Positions 40,205 to 49,382 of a DNA stretch of 64,000 nt are shown piece after piece. The notes beneath the pieces were generated by a model. That model made no database searches. It worked only from the letters and a program-made list of their open reading frames with translations, and had not been told where the DNA came from. The translations under genes were made by a program, and so were the position numbers. This DNA comes from Umezawaea sp036375055 (lineage in GTDB: Bacteria > Actinomycetota > Actinomycetes > Mycobacteriales > Pseudonocardiaceae): positions 1 through 64,000 of the forward strand of contig NZ_DASUSQ010000011.1 in assembly GCF_036375055.1 (NCBI RefSeq), given 5' to 3'. Position 1 is the stretch's first letter; the number at the start of each line of letters is the position of its first letter.

Positions 40205-40957
40205 TCACCCCGCGGTGCCGCGCCGGAACGTGTGCAGCACGGCCACCACCAGCACCACCCCGCTCAGGAACACGGCCAGGACCCCGCCGAGCAGCAGCGC
40301 CGCGGCCGTCGGCCCGAGCGCGGGGACGCTGGCACGGGCCGACAGCCGGGTGTCGACCACCCGCGACCCGTCCGGGTTCAGCACGACGACGGCCCACTCC
40401 CCCTCCTCCGCCTGCCACGCCAGCGTTCCGGTCCCGTACGCGACCCAGATCGGCCTGGCCGCGGGCGCGCTCGGCGCCGGGCCGCCCTCCCGGTGCCGGT
40501 AGCCGATGTCCGCCCCGTTCGTGCGCACCTCGTCGTAGGCCACGCCGGAGAGGTAGTCGGCCACGTCGGCGGCGGCCCCGATGCCGACGAACACGTCGGG
40601 GTCGGCCCGCAGTTCCACGATCCCGAGCCAGTCGTGCCCGATCGTCACCCCGGTCCTGGTCCACCGCATGTCGACGGTGCCGAACGACAGCGCGTACCCG
40701 CTGGTGCGGAACGACTTCGAGCCGGTGGCAAGGAAGCCGTCGGCGTCCCGCCGGGTCGTGTCCGCCCAGAGCCCGACCGACCCCGCCGCCGAGAGGACCG
40801 AGCCGAGGACGAGCAGGAGCGCGCAGAGCACGACGGCGGCCGTGCGAGCACCGGACCGGCGGTCGGCGGTGGGCGGGAACGGGTCTCGGTCGCTGGTCGT
40901 CACGGCGGGCTCGTCGTCACCGGTCCCCCGGCGGAACGGCGGGTACACGTCGCTCAT
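40205..40957 (-). CDS. Two-helix membrane protein with large external domain, unknown function
   Basis: A 250-residue protein. A cytoplasmic Pro/Asp-rich N-terminus (about 35 residues) is followed by one helix (AAVVLCALLLVLGSVLSAAGS), an external domain of about 140 residues, and a C-terminal helix (AAALLLGGVLAVFLSGVVLV). The external part has WADTTRRDADGFL, VELRADPDVFVGIGAAADVADYL and GEWAVVVLNPDG, a pattern seen in unannotated actinobacterial membrane proteins. No enzyme motif. ATG 40957 chosen as first start; the downstream neighbour is a pseudogene. Confidence 0.75.
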   Translation of the reverse strand: MSDVYPPFRRGTGDDEPAVTTSDRDPFPPTADRRSGARTAAVVLCALLLVLGSVLSAAGSVGLWADTTRRDADGFLATGSKSFRTSGYALSFGTVDMRWTRTGVTIGHDWLGIVELRADPDVFVGIGAAADVADYLSGVAYDEVRTNGADIGYRHREGGPAPSAPAARPIWVAYGTGTLAWQAEEGEWAVVVLNPDGSRVVDTRLSARASVPALGPTAAALLLGGVLAVFLSGVVLVVAVLHTFRRGTAG

Positions 40958-41175
40958 CAGGCCAACGTACGCGCAGCGGGAGGACCGCAGAGGGCGAGTT
41001 CTCGGCGTTCGGCCCAGTGATCACCGGCCTCCCGCGCCCTTCCGTCCATTCGAGACGGACCTCGACCGCGATCGGGCAGAAGGCGCTCGGGGTTGATCCG
41101 TTCGGGCGCGGTGACAAGGGCCGCCGGGTGCGCGACGCTCAGGGGGACACGTCCGTTCGCGCTCGGAGGTGGTGG

Positions 41176-41640
41176 GTGACGGGCTGGGAGCAGCAGGTCG
41201 CCGAGAACGCGGTGCGCTACCGGCGGCTCCACGAGCGCCTCGCGCGGACGTCGATCACCGAGTCGTCCGGGGACGGCACCGTGAAGGTGACGGTGTCGGC
41301 CAGCGGCCTGATCACCGACCTCGTGCTCCGGGAGCGCCGGCGCCCCGAGCCGCTGCCGCGGATCGCCGCGGAGATCATGGACTGCGTCCGCCGGGCCCAG
41401 GCGCGGATCCCGGACCTGTTGCGGCAGGCGATGGTCGACACCGTCGGCCCGCAGGACCCGAGCACGCACCTGCTGGTGTCGGAGGCCAGGCAACGGTTCC
41501 CCCAGCCCCCTGGCGGCACCTCCGACGCGCCGGACCCGGTCCGACCGCGGACCGTCCACGAGCAGCGACCGGCGGCGCGGCGGGCGGTCGCCGACCCCGA
41601 CGACGACTGGGCCGACCCGGTGGTCATGGACGAGGGCTAG
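41176..41640 (+). CDS. YbaB/EbfC-family DNA-binding protein
   Basis: A 154-residue protein. Residues about 1-100 fit the YbaB nucleoid-associated fold: an N-terminal helix, then GTVKVTVSASGLITDLVLRE as the beta-sheet, then a long helix with IAAEIMDCVRRAQARIPDLL. The C-terminal 50 residues are Pro/Arg/Asp-rich and disordered. YbaB dimers bind DNA without strong sequence preference; in actinomycetes diverged copies accompany secretion or regulatory loci. GTG 41176 has GGAGG six bases upstream. Overlaps the stop of a convergent TetR gene by four bases. Confidence 0.8.
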   Translation: MTGWEQQVAENAVRYRRLHERLARTSITESSGDGTVKVTVSASGLITDLVLRERRRPEPLPRIAAEIMDCVRRAQARIPDLLRQAMVDTVGPQDPSTHLLVSEARQRFPQPPGGTSDAPDPVRPRTVHEQRPAARRAVADPDDDWADPVVMDEG

Positions 41641-42278
41641 GGCCTGGACAGGGGCAGCCGGACCGCGGGCGGCAGCGCCGCCGGGACGGGGTCGGCCTGG
41701 AACGACTGGATCATCAGCGCCGCGAAGCGGCGGGACGCGGCCACCCTCATCGCGGGCGACTCGGCGCGGATCCCCTCGTTCGCCATCAGCGCGAGGCTGA
41801 TGTCCTCCACCACGAAGTCGCCCCGCAGCGAGCCAGCCTCCTTGGCGCGCCGCACCAGTTCGAACAGCTGCCGCAGCGTGCGGTCGCGCTCGGCGACGAA
41901 GTCGACCGCGCGGTCCACCCTGGAGGTGAACGCGCGGGCGAACCCGCGGTCGAGGGCGTGCACCTCCATCAGCCCCTCGACCACCAGGCAGAAGCCGCTC
42001 CACGGGTCGGCCGCCGCGAGCCCCTCCCGCACGATCGCCGAGCACGAGGCCATCTGCTCGGCGAACGCCTCGGTGAGCAGGGCCTCCTTGCTCCGGAAGT
42101 GCCGGTAGACGGTCGCGACACCGACCTCGGCGCGCCGGGCGATCTCCCGGATCGGCACGTCGAGGCCGTCGGCGGCGAAGGCCGCGCGGGCGACCGCCAG
42201 CACCCGCAGGCGGTTGTCGCGGGCGTCCGAGCGGAGGCTCGCTACCACTTGGGCCGTCACCGTTCTCACTTTAGCCAA
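41637..42278 (-). CDS. TetR-family regulator
   Basis: A 213-residue regulator. The helix-turn-helix VPIREIARRAEVGVATVYRH and following FRSKEALLTEAF are typical, with a SBP/TetR_C ligand domain after. It is divergent from an MDR-type oxidoreductase (32 bp), which it probably controls. The start is uncertain: TTG 42278, GTG 42269 or GTG 42263 are all in frame, and none has a clear ribosome site; the gene may be leaderless. The reductase suggests an electrophile or quinone signal. Confidence 0.83.
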   Translation of the reverse strand: MAKVRTVTAQVVASLRSDARDNRLRVLAVARAAFAADGLDVPIREIARRAEVGVATVYRHFRSKEALLTEAFAEQMASCSAIVREGLAAADPWSGFCLVVEGLMEVHALDRGFARAFTSRVDRAVDFVAERDRTLRQLFELVRRAKEAGSLRGDFVVEDISLALMANEGIRAESPAMRVAASRRFAALMIQSFQADPVPAALPPAVRLPLSRP

Positions 42279-42310
42279 ACGGACGGGGTGCTCCGTTACG
42301 GTCCCGCCGC

Positions 42311-43264
42311 ATGAGAGCAGTCCAGTTCACCAGGTACGGCCCGCCCGACGTCGTGCACGTCGCCGAGGTGCCCGCGCCGCACGCCGGGCCCGGCGAGGTC
42401 CGCGTCGCCGTCCGCGCCTCCGGCCTCTCCTCCGGGGAGACCCTCATCCGGTCCGGGGCGCTGCGCGACGTCGTGCCGACCGCGTTCCCCCACCGGACCG
42501 GGTACGACGCCGCGGGCGTGGTCGACGAGGTCGGCGACGGCGTGACGGGTGTGGCCGTCGGCGACGAGGTGTTCGGCATGACCGACCCCGCCAGGCGCGG
42601 GTCCAACGCCGACCACGCGGTCCTGTCCGCCTGGGCGCCCAAACCGGCGGCGTGGAGCTGGGAGGAGGCGGGCGGCGCGGCGGGTAGCGTCGAGACCGCC
42701 ACCCGCGTCCTCGACCGGCTGGCGGTCGGCGCCGGGCACACCGTGCTCGTGCAGGGCGCGGCGGGCGGGGTGGGCACCGTCGCCGTCCAGCTCGCCCTCG
42801 CCCGCGGCGCCACCGCCGTCGGCACGGCGTCGAAGCGCAACCACGACTTCCTGCGGTCCCTCGGCGCGCAGCCCACGACGTACGGTGCCGGGCTGGTCGA
42901 CCGCGTCCGCGCGCTCGCCCCGGCCGGGGTGGACGCGGTCTTCGACTGCGCGGGCGGAGCGCTGCCGGACCTCGTGGCGATCGCGGGGGACGCGGCCCGC
43001 GTCGTGACGATCGCCCCGGACCTCACCGCGGCGGCCCACGGCGTGCACGTGTCGCACGGCGCGCCCGCCGACGGCACGGCGTCGGCCGTGGGGACCCGTG
43101 CCGACCCGCTCGCGCTGCACGGCTTGGCGCTCGCGGTGGCGCTCGCGCGCGAGGGCAGGCTGCGGGTGCCGGTCGCGGCGGCGTTCCCGCTCACCGAGGC
43201 CGCGGCGGCGCACGAGCTGAGCGAGAGCCGCCACGCACGGGGTCGGATCGTGCTGGTGCCCTGA
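42311..43264 (+). CDS. NADP-dependent MDR/quinone oxidoreductase
   Basis: A 317-residue medium-chain reductase without catalytic zinc. The N-terminal GroES-like domain begins MRAVQFTRYGPPDVVHVAEV; the Rossmann motif is VLVQGAAGGVGTVAVQLALA, the AAGGVG form of quinone reductases. It likely reduces quinones or enones with NADPH. The short gap to the divergent TetR gene suggests substrate-induced expression. Alcohol dehydrogenase activity is unlikely since the Cys/His zinc ligands are absent. Confidence 0.88.
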   Translation: MRAVQFTRYGPPDVVHVAEVPAPHAGPGEVRVAVRASGLSSGETLIRSGALRDVVPTAFPHRTGYDAAGVVDEVGDGVTGVAVGDEVFGMTDPARRGSNADHAVLSAWAPKPAAWSWEEAGGAAGSVETATRVLDRLAVGAGHTVLVQGAAGGVGTVAVQLALARGATAVGTASKRNHDFLRSLGAQPTTYGAGLVDRVRALAPAGVDAVFDCAGGALPDLVAIAGDAARVVTIAPDLTAAAHGVHVSHGAPADGTASAVGTRADPLALHGLALAVALAREGRLRVPVAAAFPLTEAAAAHELSESRHARGRIVLVP

Positions 43265-43669
43265 CCACCCCGTCGTCCGCCGCGGAATTCGCGGACCACC
43301 GTCGTCGAATCCGCCCGGTCCACCCGGAAGTGGACCGGGACGGGTTCGACGACAGACCCGTTGCGGTTATCGAGGTGGCCGGAAAAGCACCGGCACGCGG
43401 CTCCCACCCCACCGACCGGGGAATCCCACTGGTCCATTCAGGTAATCCCGACCAGCGCCGAGACCACCGGTTATGCGCTGTCGATCACCATGACCATTCG
43501 CATTCGAGCGACCTCCCACATGCCCCGAAAGTGTCATTGCACCGACAGATCAACTTGCTATGTTCGTCCAAGCGACATCGACTCCGGTGAATTCGACAAT
43601 TCGAGCCCGGACGGTTCCCCACGCCGCGATCGTCCCGTCGCACCGGCCCCCAGGAAGGGATCCACTCCT
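43265..43669. other. Regulatory region of the terpene operon
   Basis: 405 bp of lower GC content than its surroundings with no coding frame. It holds a probable promoter at 43537-43564, a leader of about 100 bases, and upstream sequence available for regulators. Confidence 0.5.
43537..43564 (+). promoter_or_regulatory. Housekeeping-type promoter of the terpene operon
   Basis: TTGCAC (43537-43542), 16-base spacer, TATGTT (43559-43564). About 105 bp before the methyltransferase start. Confidence 0.45.
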
Positions 43670-44530
43670 GTGACCTCTGTCCGCACCGCTCCCGCCGAGG
43701 TTCTCCGCACCGACTACCAGAAGTCCGTCGCGTCCTACTGGAACGCCGAGCAGGACCCGGTCAACCTGCGGCTGGGCGACGTCGACGGGCTGTACCACCA
43801 CCACTACGGGATCGGCGAGGTCGACCCGTCCGTCCTGGAGGGGCCGGAGGCCACGCGCGACGAGCGGATCATCGCCGAGATGCACCGGCTGGAGACGGCG
43901 CAGGCGGAGGTGCTGCTCGACCACCTCGGCGACGTCCGGCCGCAGGACCGGCTGCTCGACGCGGGGTGCGGGCGGGGCGGCAGCAGCATCATGGCCAACC
44001 AGCGGTTCGGCTGCGAGGTCGACGGCGTGTCCATCTCGCAGAAGCAGGTCGACTTCGCCAACCGGCAGGCGGCCGCGCGGGGCGTGGGCGACAAGGTGCG
44101 CTACCACTTCCGCAACATGCTGGACACGGGGTTCGAGACCGGGTCGCGGCGGGCGATCTGGAACAACGAGAGCACGATGTACGTCGACCTGTTCGACCTG
44201 TTCGCCGAACACGCGCGGCAGCTGGAGTTCGGCGGTCGCTACGTCACCATCACCGGCTGCTACAACGACGTGACCGGCGGCCGGTCCAAGGCGGTCGCCC
44301 AGATCGACCAGCACTACACCTGCAACATCCACCCGCGCAGCCAGTACTTCAAGGCCATGACGGCGAACGGGCTCGTGCCCATCTCGGTGGTCGACCTGAC
44401 CGCGCAGACGATCCCGTACTGGGAGCTGCGCGCGAAGTCGTCGGTGGCGACCGGGATCGAGGACCCGTTCCTCACCGCGTACCGGGAGGGCAGCTTCCAC
44501 TACCTGCTCATCGCCGCCGACCGCGTCTGA
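43670..44530 (+). CDS. Geranyl diphosphate 2-C-methyltransferase
   Basis: A 286-residue SAM methyltransferase. The N-terminus VASYWNAEQDPVNLRLGDVD, then LYHHHYGIGEVDPSVL, and motif I LLDAGCGRGGSSIMANQRFG are those of GPP methyltransferases, near the usual length of about 290. It methylates C2 of geranyl diphosphate to 2-methyl-GPP, the C11 precursor of 2-methylisoborneol and 2-methylenebornane. I start at GTG 43670 with AGGAAGGG ten bases upstream; longer forms add unrelated sequence. It is followed after 39 bp by its terpene cyclase; the common order is the reverse, with a cyclic-nucleotide-binding gene that is absent here. Confidence 0.92.
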   Translation: MTSVRTAPAEVLRTDYQKSVASYWNAEQDPVNLRLGDVDGLYHHHYGIGEVDPSVLEGPEATRDERIIAEMHRLETAQAEVLLDHLGDVRPQDRLLDAGCGRGGSSIMANQRFGCEVDGVSISQKQVDFANRQAAARGVGDKVRYHFRNMLDTGFETGSRRAIWNNESTMYVDLFDLFAEHARQLEFGGRYVTITGCYNDVTGGRSKAVAQIDQHYTCNIHPRSQYFKAMTANGLVPISVVDLTAQTIPYWELRAKSSVATGIEDPFLTAYREGSFHYLLIAADRV

Positions 44531-44569
44531 CCCGATCCCGTCGCGGCCGAGCCCACAGGAAGCGAAGCG

Positions 44570-45694
44570 ATGCCGGACCCGCACCACACCACGTCCACGT
44601 TCACCGGCCTCGGCACGTCGGCCGCGCGCTTCGCCGCCCGGCTCGGCGGCGGCGGTCTCGAACTGGGGTCGCACCACCCGGAGGCCGGGCACGACCCGGC
44701 GTACGCGTACCGGCGGTGGGGTGGCGGAACGGCCTCACCGCTGTACTGCCCGCTGCCGGAGCGGGTGGACGACGCGCTGGCGGAGGAGGTGGACCGGCGG
44801 CTGGTCGCCTGGGCGGAGGGGTGCGGCTTCTCCGAGGAGGAGGCCGCCCAGCTCGGCAGGGCGGAGTTCGGGCGCCTGGTCGTGCTGGCCCACCCGGACT
44901 GCGACGACCTGGAGCGGCTGCTCATCTCGGCCAGGCTCAACGCGGCGTGGTGGGCCGCGGACGACCTCTACGCGGACGACACCGCGCTCGGGGCCGTCCC
45001 GGCCGAACTCCCCCAGCGCCTCGCGCTGGCGATGGCCGCCATGGACCCGCTGCCGGGCGCGGGCGAGTTCACCCGCGACCTCGACGAGGCACTGCGCGCC
45101 GACCGGGTGCTCGTCGCGCTGCGCTCGGGCATGGAGCACCTGGCCGACCACGGCACACCCGCCCAGTGCCAACGGGTCTGCCACTCGACGTTCACGATGT
45201 TCGTGAGCTGGACCGCCTACGCGGCGTGGAAGCACAAGGGCGTGCAGCCGCCCGCGTGGGAGTACCTGGCGGCCAGGCAGCACGACAGCTTCTACACGTC
45301 CATGACCCTCGTCGACGTGCTCGGCGGCTACGAGCTGCCCGCGAACCTCTTCTACGAACCCCGCGTGCGGAGCGCCGCCATCCAGGCGGGCACGGCGGCC
45401 GTGCTCGTCAACGACCTGTTCTCGGTGACCAAGGACCTCGCCGACGAGAACCCGCCGGGCAACATGGTCCTCCAGGTCGCCGCGGACCGCGGCTGCTCGG
45501 TCGAGGAGGCGACCGAGGTGACCGTGGACCTCCACAACGGTCTGGTCCGCGACTTCCAGGCCACGCACCGGACACTGCGGACGGTGGCGTCCCCGCAGTT
45601 GCAGCGGTTCATGCACGGCCTGCGGGCGTGGATGGGCGGCGGGTTCGAGTGGCACTCGACCAGTCCGCGCTACCGGACCGACGCCACGACGTAG
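44570..45694 (+). CDS. C11 terpene cyclase (2-MIB/2-methylenebornane synthase family)
   Basis: A 374-residue class I terpene synthase. Metal motif 1 is D131-D-L-Y-A-D-D137, where the 2-methylisoborneol synthase of Streptomyces coelicolor has DDCYCED, so a Glu is replaced by Asp. The NSE motif is N281-D-L-F-S285-V-T-K-D289 (NDLYSYTKE in that enzyme). WEYLAARQHDSFYT and GGYELPANL match the family. It lacks the Pro-rich N-terminal extension of about 100 residues. With the upstream methyltransferase it should cyclise 2-methyl-GPP; whether the product is 2-MIB, 2-methylenebornane or something new is open. AGGAAG precedes ATG 44570. Confidence 0.85.
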   Translation: MPDPHHTTSTFTGLGTSAARFAARLGGGGLELGSHHPEAGHDPAYAYRRWGGGTASPLYCPLPERVDDALAEEVDRRLVAWAEGCGFSEEEAAQLGRAEFGRLVVLAHPDCDDLERLLISARLNAAWWAADDLYADDTALGAVPAELPQRLALAMAAMDPLPGAGEFTRDLDEALRADRVLVALRSGMEHLADHGTPAQCQRVCHSTFTMFVSWTAYAAWKHKGVQPPAWEYLAARQHDSFYTSMTLVDVLGGYELPANLFYEPRVRSAAIQAGTAAVLVNDLFSVTKDLADENPPGNMVLQVAADRGCSVEEATEVTVDLHNGLVRDFQATHRTLRTVASPQLQRFMHGLRAWMGGGFEWHSTSPRYRTDATT

Positions 45695-45702
45695 TTCAGG
45701 TC

Positions 45703-45732
45703 CGTGAACCCGTGGGGCGCCACGGGTTCACG
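45703..45732 (+). terminator. Terminator of the terpene operon
   Basis: 13-bp perfect arms (CGTGAACCCGTGG and complement) around a 4-base loop, 9 bp after the cyclase stop. Confidence 0.9.
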
Positions 45733-45980
45733 GCGGCGCCACCGCCGTCCGCCGGGCCGACCGACCACGGCCCCGCGTTCCCGCCTCCTCGCGCCGCGGG
45801 TCCGCCCGACCAACCGCGCCGCCGACATCCGGCCGCGGGCCCTGGCCAGGACCGCCGAGACCCGCCGGCGCACCGAGCACCACCGCGAACCCGAGGACGG
45901 CTCGGCCCGGACCGGTGTCCGCCACACCCGCCCCTGCTAGGCCGACGTGGCGATTGACACCCACACCTCGAACATCACTC

Positions 45981-45994
45981 TGAGAGCGCTCCCA
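45981..45994 (+). promoter_or_regulatory. CebR/CelR-like operator
   Basis: TGAGAGCGCTCCCA differs at one position from TGGGAGCGCTCCCA, the known cellulose-regulon operator of actinobacteria. It lies between a TTGACA box (45954-45959) and the remains of a CBM2-bearing hydrolase gene, so that gene was probably induced by cello-oligosaccharides before it decayed. Confidence 0.65.
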
Positions 45995-46017
45995 GTCGCC
46001 TGTGTCACCGAGGACAT

Positions 46018-47577
46018 CCGACGAAGCGCACACGTCACGCGGTCCTGCCCGCCCTGGTCCTGGTCGGCGCACAACTGTTCGCACCGGACACGGGAGCGCT
46101 GGCCGGGCCCGGCGTGAGCGTCTCGGCAACACCCGTGCCGGGCTGGAGACCGTCAGCGACACCGCCATCGGCGCGAACCACGCCATCTGGGACACCACCC
46201 TCGGCACGCCCGAGGTCGCCGACCTCGTGAAGGGCGCGGGCGTGCGGGCGCTGCGCTACCCCGGCGGCTCGTACTCCGACATCCACCACTGGCGCGACCA
46301 CACCGCCCCCGGCGGCCACGTCGCGCCCTGAAGCACTGGGAGATCGGCAACGAGCTGCACGGCAACGGCCACCACGGCGCCGCGTGGGAGGCCGACGACC
46401 ACCCCGAGAAGACCCCGGCGGAGTACGCGACCATCGTCCGGCAGTACGCCGAGGCGATGAAGGCGGTCGACCCGACGATCGAGGTCGGCGCCGTGCTGAC
46501 GACGCCGGGCGACTGGCCGGACGGGATCGTGGCGAGCGGCGACGCGGGCACGTGGAACGAGGTCGTGCTCTCGATCGCGGGTCCGGTGGTCGACTTCGGG
46601 ATCGTGCGCTGGTACCCGACCGGGTCGAACGGCCCCGAGTCGCTGTCCAGGACCGACCGGATCGCCAACTTCGTGAGGATGGTCCGCGAGCAGGCGACCC
46701 GCCACGCGCACAAGGACCTGCCGATCGCGCTGACCGAGGTCAACACGTCGTACGGGATGAACACCCAGCCGGGCGCGCTGTTCGCGGCGGACGCCTGCGC
46801 GACCCTCATGGCGAACGGCGTGTTCACCACCGACTGGTGGAACGTCCACAACGGACCGACGAGCTTCTCCACGATCGCCGGGCAGCCCGACTGCGCCGGC
46901 TTCGGCCTGCTCTCCAGCGCGGGGTGCCTGGCCGGGGGCACGATCTGCCAACCCGCCCTCAACACCCCGTTCGCGCCCTACCACGCGCTGGCGATGACCT
47001 CGACGTTCGCCGCTCCCGGCCAGGACCCGGACGCCGCCAAGTCCGTCACCCTCGACTACACCGGCTACACCCCGGCCGCGACCGCGCAGGTCCTCGGCTA
47101 CACCAACGGCGCCACCGGCATCACGACCACGACGGGCGGCAGCGCGGCCACGACGCTCCCGCCGTACTCGCTGACCACCCTCGTCCTGCGCCCCGAGGCC
47201 CGGTCCGCGACGCCCGCCGCGCCCGCCCGGCCCACCGCCATCACCGACCACGAGGCCACCATCGCGTGGACGCCGTCCGCTCCCGGCGTGAAGCACGAGG
47301 TCCACCGCCCGGTCGGCGCGACGACCCAGCAGTGGGGTGAGACCACCGGGTCGTCCTTCACGGTCCACAACCTCGCGCCCAGCACGCGCTGCACGGTCAA
47401 CGGCTGGAGCGGGACCTGGACGCAGACCGGCACCGCCGTGCGGGTCACCAGACCGAGGACAACCACACCCTCGCCCCCGGAGCCACGGCGACGACCGGCT
47501 TCGTGGGCGCCTACCAGGGCCCCGACGTCCTCCCGTCCGCCTTCACCCTCAACGGCACCCGCTGCACCACCCGGTGA
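46018..47577 (+). pseudogene. Broken secreted arabinofuranosidase-like hydrolase with FN3 and CBM2
   Basis: Parts remain in order but not in one frame: a signal-peptide-like stretch (AVLPALVLVGAQLFAPDTGA, start codon lost), then a shifted GANHAIWDTTLGTPEVADLV and GVRALRYPGGSYSDIHHWRD ending in a stop near 46331; after a deletion of about 50 residues the frame reopens at LKHWEIGNELHGNG and runs through the catalytic domain (TEVNTSYGMNTQ), a fibronectin-III module (about 47190-47390), and, after another shift near 47450, the end of a CBM2 (LPSAFTLNGTRC). The parent resembled actinomycete proteins labelled alpha-L-arabinofuranosidase or cellulose-binding. Its operator survives. Confidence 0.85.
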
Positions 47578-47583
47578 ACGCCC

Positions 47584-48324
47584 TCAGGAGCCACCCGCGA
47601 GGCGGTCCACCCAGGACTGCCAGGCCGCCGTGCGGGACGCGCGGTCCACCGCGACGCCGTAGCGGTAGTGCGTCACGCTCACCATGCGGTGCAGCTCGTC
47701 GACCACGAACCGCGAGAAGCCGTGCGCGGTGCGGACACCGAGGACCGTCCCGCCGCGCAGGTCCACCACGCCCTCGACGGGGTCGAGGCCCTCCGGGGTG
47801 AGGCGCACCCGCTCGCCGAGCGCCGGGTCGGCGCCGAGCCGGGCGAGCAGCTCCGCCCACACCGCGTCGCCGGGCAGGCCGGTGAACGCGGTGGCGACCA
47901 CGCCGGTCACCGGCAGCCCGGCGAAGTGGCGGAAGTAGCCGTCCAGGTTGTGCAGGAACACGTCCCAGCCGCGGCCGAAGCCGTCGTACTCGGCCTCCCA
48001 GTCGTCGCCGCCGAAGAATCCGCTCTGGACCAGGCGCAGCACGGTGGTGCCGCCCTCCCTGCCCTCGACCAGGAACTCGATCGCCACAGCGGGTTCACCG
48101 TCCGGGCCGGGCGCCCCGTAGACGATCCGCCTGCCCGGCTCCTGCTCCAGCACCAGGCCCGCCTGGGTGTTGCCGCCGCCGAAGTCCGCCTCCACCGCCC
48201 CGTCCGCGGGCTCGTGCGGCACGAACCACACCGACATGCCCTCCGGGGTGGAGACGGCCCGCCAGACCTCCTCCGGGGTGGCGGCGAGCTCGACCTCCCG
48301 CTCCAGCCGTCGGCGCTCGTCCAC
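47584..48324 (-). CDS. SRPBCC (AHSA1-like) protein, two-domain form
   Basis: A 246-residue protein. The first 150 residues are an AHSA1-type SRPBCC domain (VELAATPEEVWRAVSTPEGM, then WFVPHEPADG and GWDVFLHNLDGYFRHFAGLP); the rest repeats a shorter helix-grip-like unit. Such proteins bind hydrophobic ligands; role unknown. Third gene of an ArsR-VOC-SRPBCC operon, a layout that recurs in actinobacteria. GTG 48324 lies 5 bp after the VOC stop. The gene converges on the broken hydrolase with six bases between stops. Confidence 0.82.
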   Translation of the reverse strand: MDERRRLEREVELAATPEEVWRAVSTPEGMSVWFVPHEPADGAVEADFGGGNTQAGLVLEQEPGRRIVYGAPGPDGEPAVAIEFLVEGREGGTTVLRLVQSGFFGGDDWEAEYDGFGRGWDVFLHNLDGYFRHFAGLPVTGVVATAFTGLPGDAVWAELLARLGADPALGERVRLTPEGLDPVEGVVDLRGGTVLGVRTAHGFSRFVVDELHRMVSVTHYRYGVAVDRASRTAAWQSWVDRLAGGS

Positions 48325-48329
48325 CGCGG

Positions 48330-48743
48330 TCAGTCCTGCTGGACGAGGACGATGAGGTTGCCGCAGGTGTCGTCGAACACCGCCACGGAGCCGAAGTCGG
48401 TCTCCGTCGGCTCCTGGGTGAACCTGACCCCGAGGCCCGCCATCCGCTCGTGGTCCTTGCGCAGGTCAGTGGTGCCGAGCATGGTGAACGGCATCCCCGC
48501 GTCGTAGAGCGTCTTCTTGTACACGCGCGCGGCGGGCTCGCCGCCGATCTGGACGCCGGGGTTGCCGTCGGGCTCCAGCAGCAGCTCGACGCCGTCCGGC
48601 GCGTCGGGCGAGACGACGGTCAGCCACCTGGCACCGCCCGCCGGGACGTCGGTCTTCTTCACGAAGCCCAGCACGTCGGTGTAGAACGCCAGAGCCTTCT
48701 CCTGGTCGTCGACCAGGATGCTGCTCACCGGAACGAACATCAT
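48330..48743 (-). CDS. VOC/glyoxalase-fold protein
   Basis: A 137-residue vicinal-oxygen-chelate protein with the paired beta-alpha-beta-beta-beta modules: VSSILVDDQEKALAFYTDVL and VFDDTCGNLIVLVQQD. Some His/Glu metal ligands are missing from the usual places, so it may be a binding protein and not an enzyme, as with many PhnB-like members. ATG overlaps the ArsR stop (ATGA). Ligand unknown; the ArsR regulator should respond to a related compound. Confidence 0.85.
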   Translation of the reverse strand: MMFVPVSSILVDDQEKALAFYTDVLGFVKKTDVPAGGARWLTVVSPDAPDGVELLLEPDGNPGVQIGGEPAARVYKKTLYDAGMPFTMLGTTDLRKDHERMAGLGVRFTQEPTETDFGSVAVFDDTCGNLIVLVQQD

Positions 48744-49336
48744 CGACCCTCCTCTTCTCGGTTGACCGTCGGGTGCACGGCGAGCACGACCCGGTGCGCC
48801 CGCCCGCCCGCCGCGGCGCCGTCGTGGTACTTGGAGATCAGCGACGCCACCGCCCCGGCCAGCTCCTCGGCGAACGCGGCCCGGTCGGCCGCGGAGGCGA
48901 ACCGGACCTCGCCGTCCACGGCGAACGTCGCGAGCCGCTTGCGGGCCCTGGTGGCGCCCGCGAGCAGCTCGCCCACGTCGCGCACCAGCCGCGCGGCCAC
49001 CGCCAGCAGCCAGCGCGCGGACATCCGGTCGGGGTCGCGCCCCGGATCGGGCTCGACCGCGGCAAGCGCGCTGGGCGAGATCACGTACGAGGCCGCGGTC
49101 GCCCGCAGCACCCGTTCGGTGACGTTGCCCCTGCGCCGCTCCTCGACCAGCTCGACCAGCCCGTGCCGCTCCAGCGTGCGCAGGTGGTAGTTGACCTTCT
49201 GCCTGGTCAGCCCCACCTGGCGCGCCAGCGTGGTCGCCGAGCCCGGTTCCGACAGCTCGGCGAGCAGCCGGGCCCGCACCGGGTCCAGGGCGGCCTCGGC
49301 CGCGCCCGCGTCGTCGATCACCGCTACGTCGTGCAC
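48740..49336 (-). CDS. ArsR-family regulator with extended C-terminus
   Basis: A 198-residue winged-helix protein. LDPVRARLLAELSEPGSATT, then LARQVGLTRQKVNYHLRTLE and RHGLVELVEERRRGNVTERV, are the ArsR/helix-turn-helix-20 core; no metal-binding Cys pair is present. The C-terminal 90 residues are helical, as in the group that accompanies AHSA1/VOC genes. It lies first in its operon, behind a palindrome that overlaps TTGACA, so it probably represses its own operon. GTG 49336 start. Confidence 0.85.
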   Translation of the reverse strand: MHDVAVIDDAGAAEAALDPVRARLLAELSEPGSATTLARQVGLTRQKVNYHLRTLERHGLVELVEERRRGNVTERVLRATAASYVISPSALAAVEPDPGRDPDRMSARWLLAVAARLVRDVGELLAGATRARKRLATFAVDGEVRFASAADRAAFAEELAGAVASLISKYHDGAAAGGRAHRVVLAVHPTVNREEEGR

Positions 49337-49353
49337 GGGAGGACCCTCACACC

Positions 49354-49369
49354 GACAACTTTTTTTGTC
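49354..49369. promoter_or_regulatory. ArsR operon operator/promoter
   Basis: GACAA-(6)-TTGTC inverted repeat around an A/T run, overlapping a minus-strand TTGACA -35 box (49366-49371). Likely binding site of the adjacent ArsR regulator. Confidence 0.55.
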
Positions 49370-49382
49370 AAGGCGAGACCGG

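Noticed and set aside
44570..45694. Naming the cyclase outright as 2-methylisoborneol synthase
   Set aside because: Metal motif, length and gene order differ from characterised enzymes; product cannot be read from sequence.
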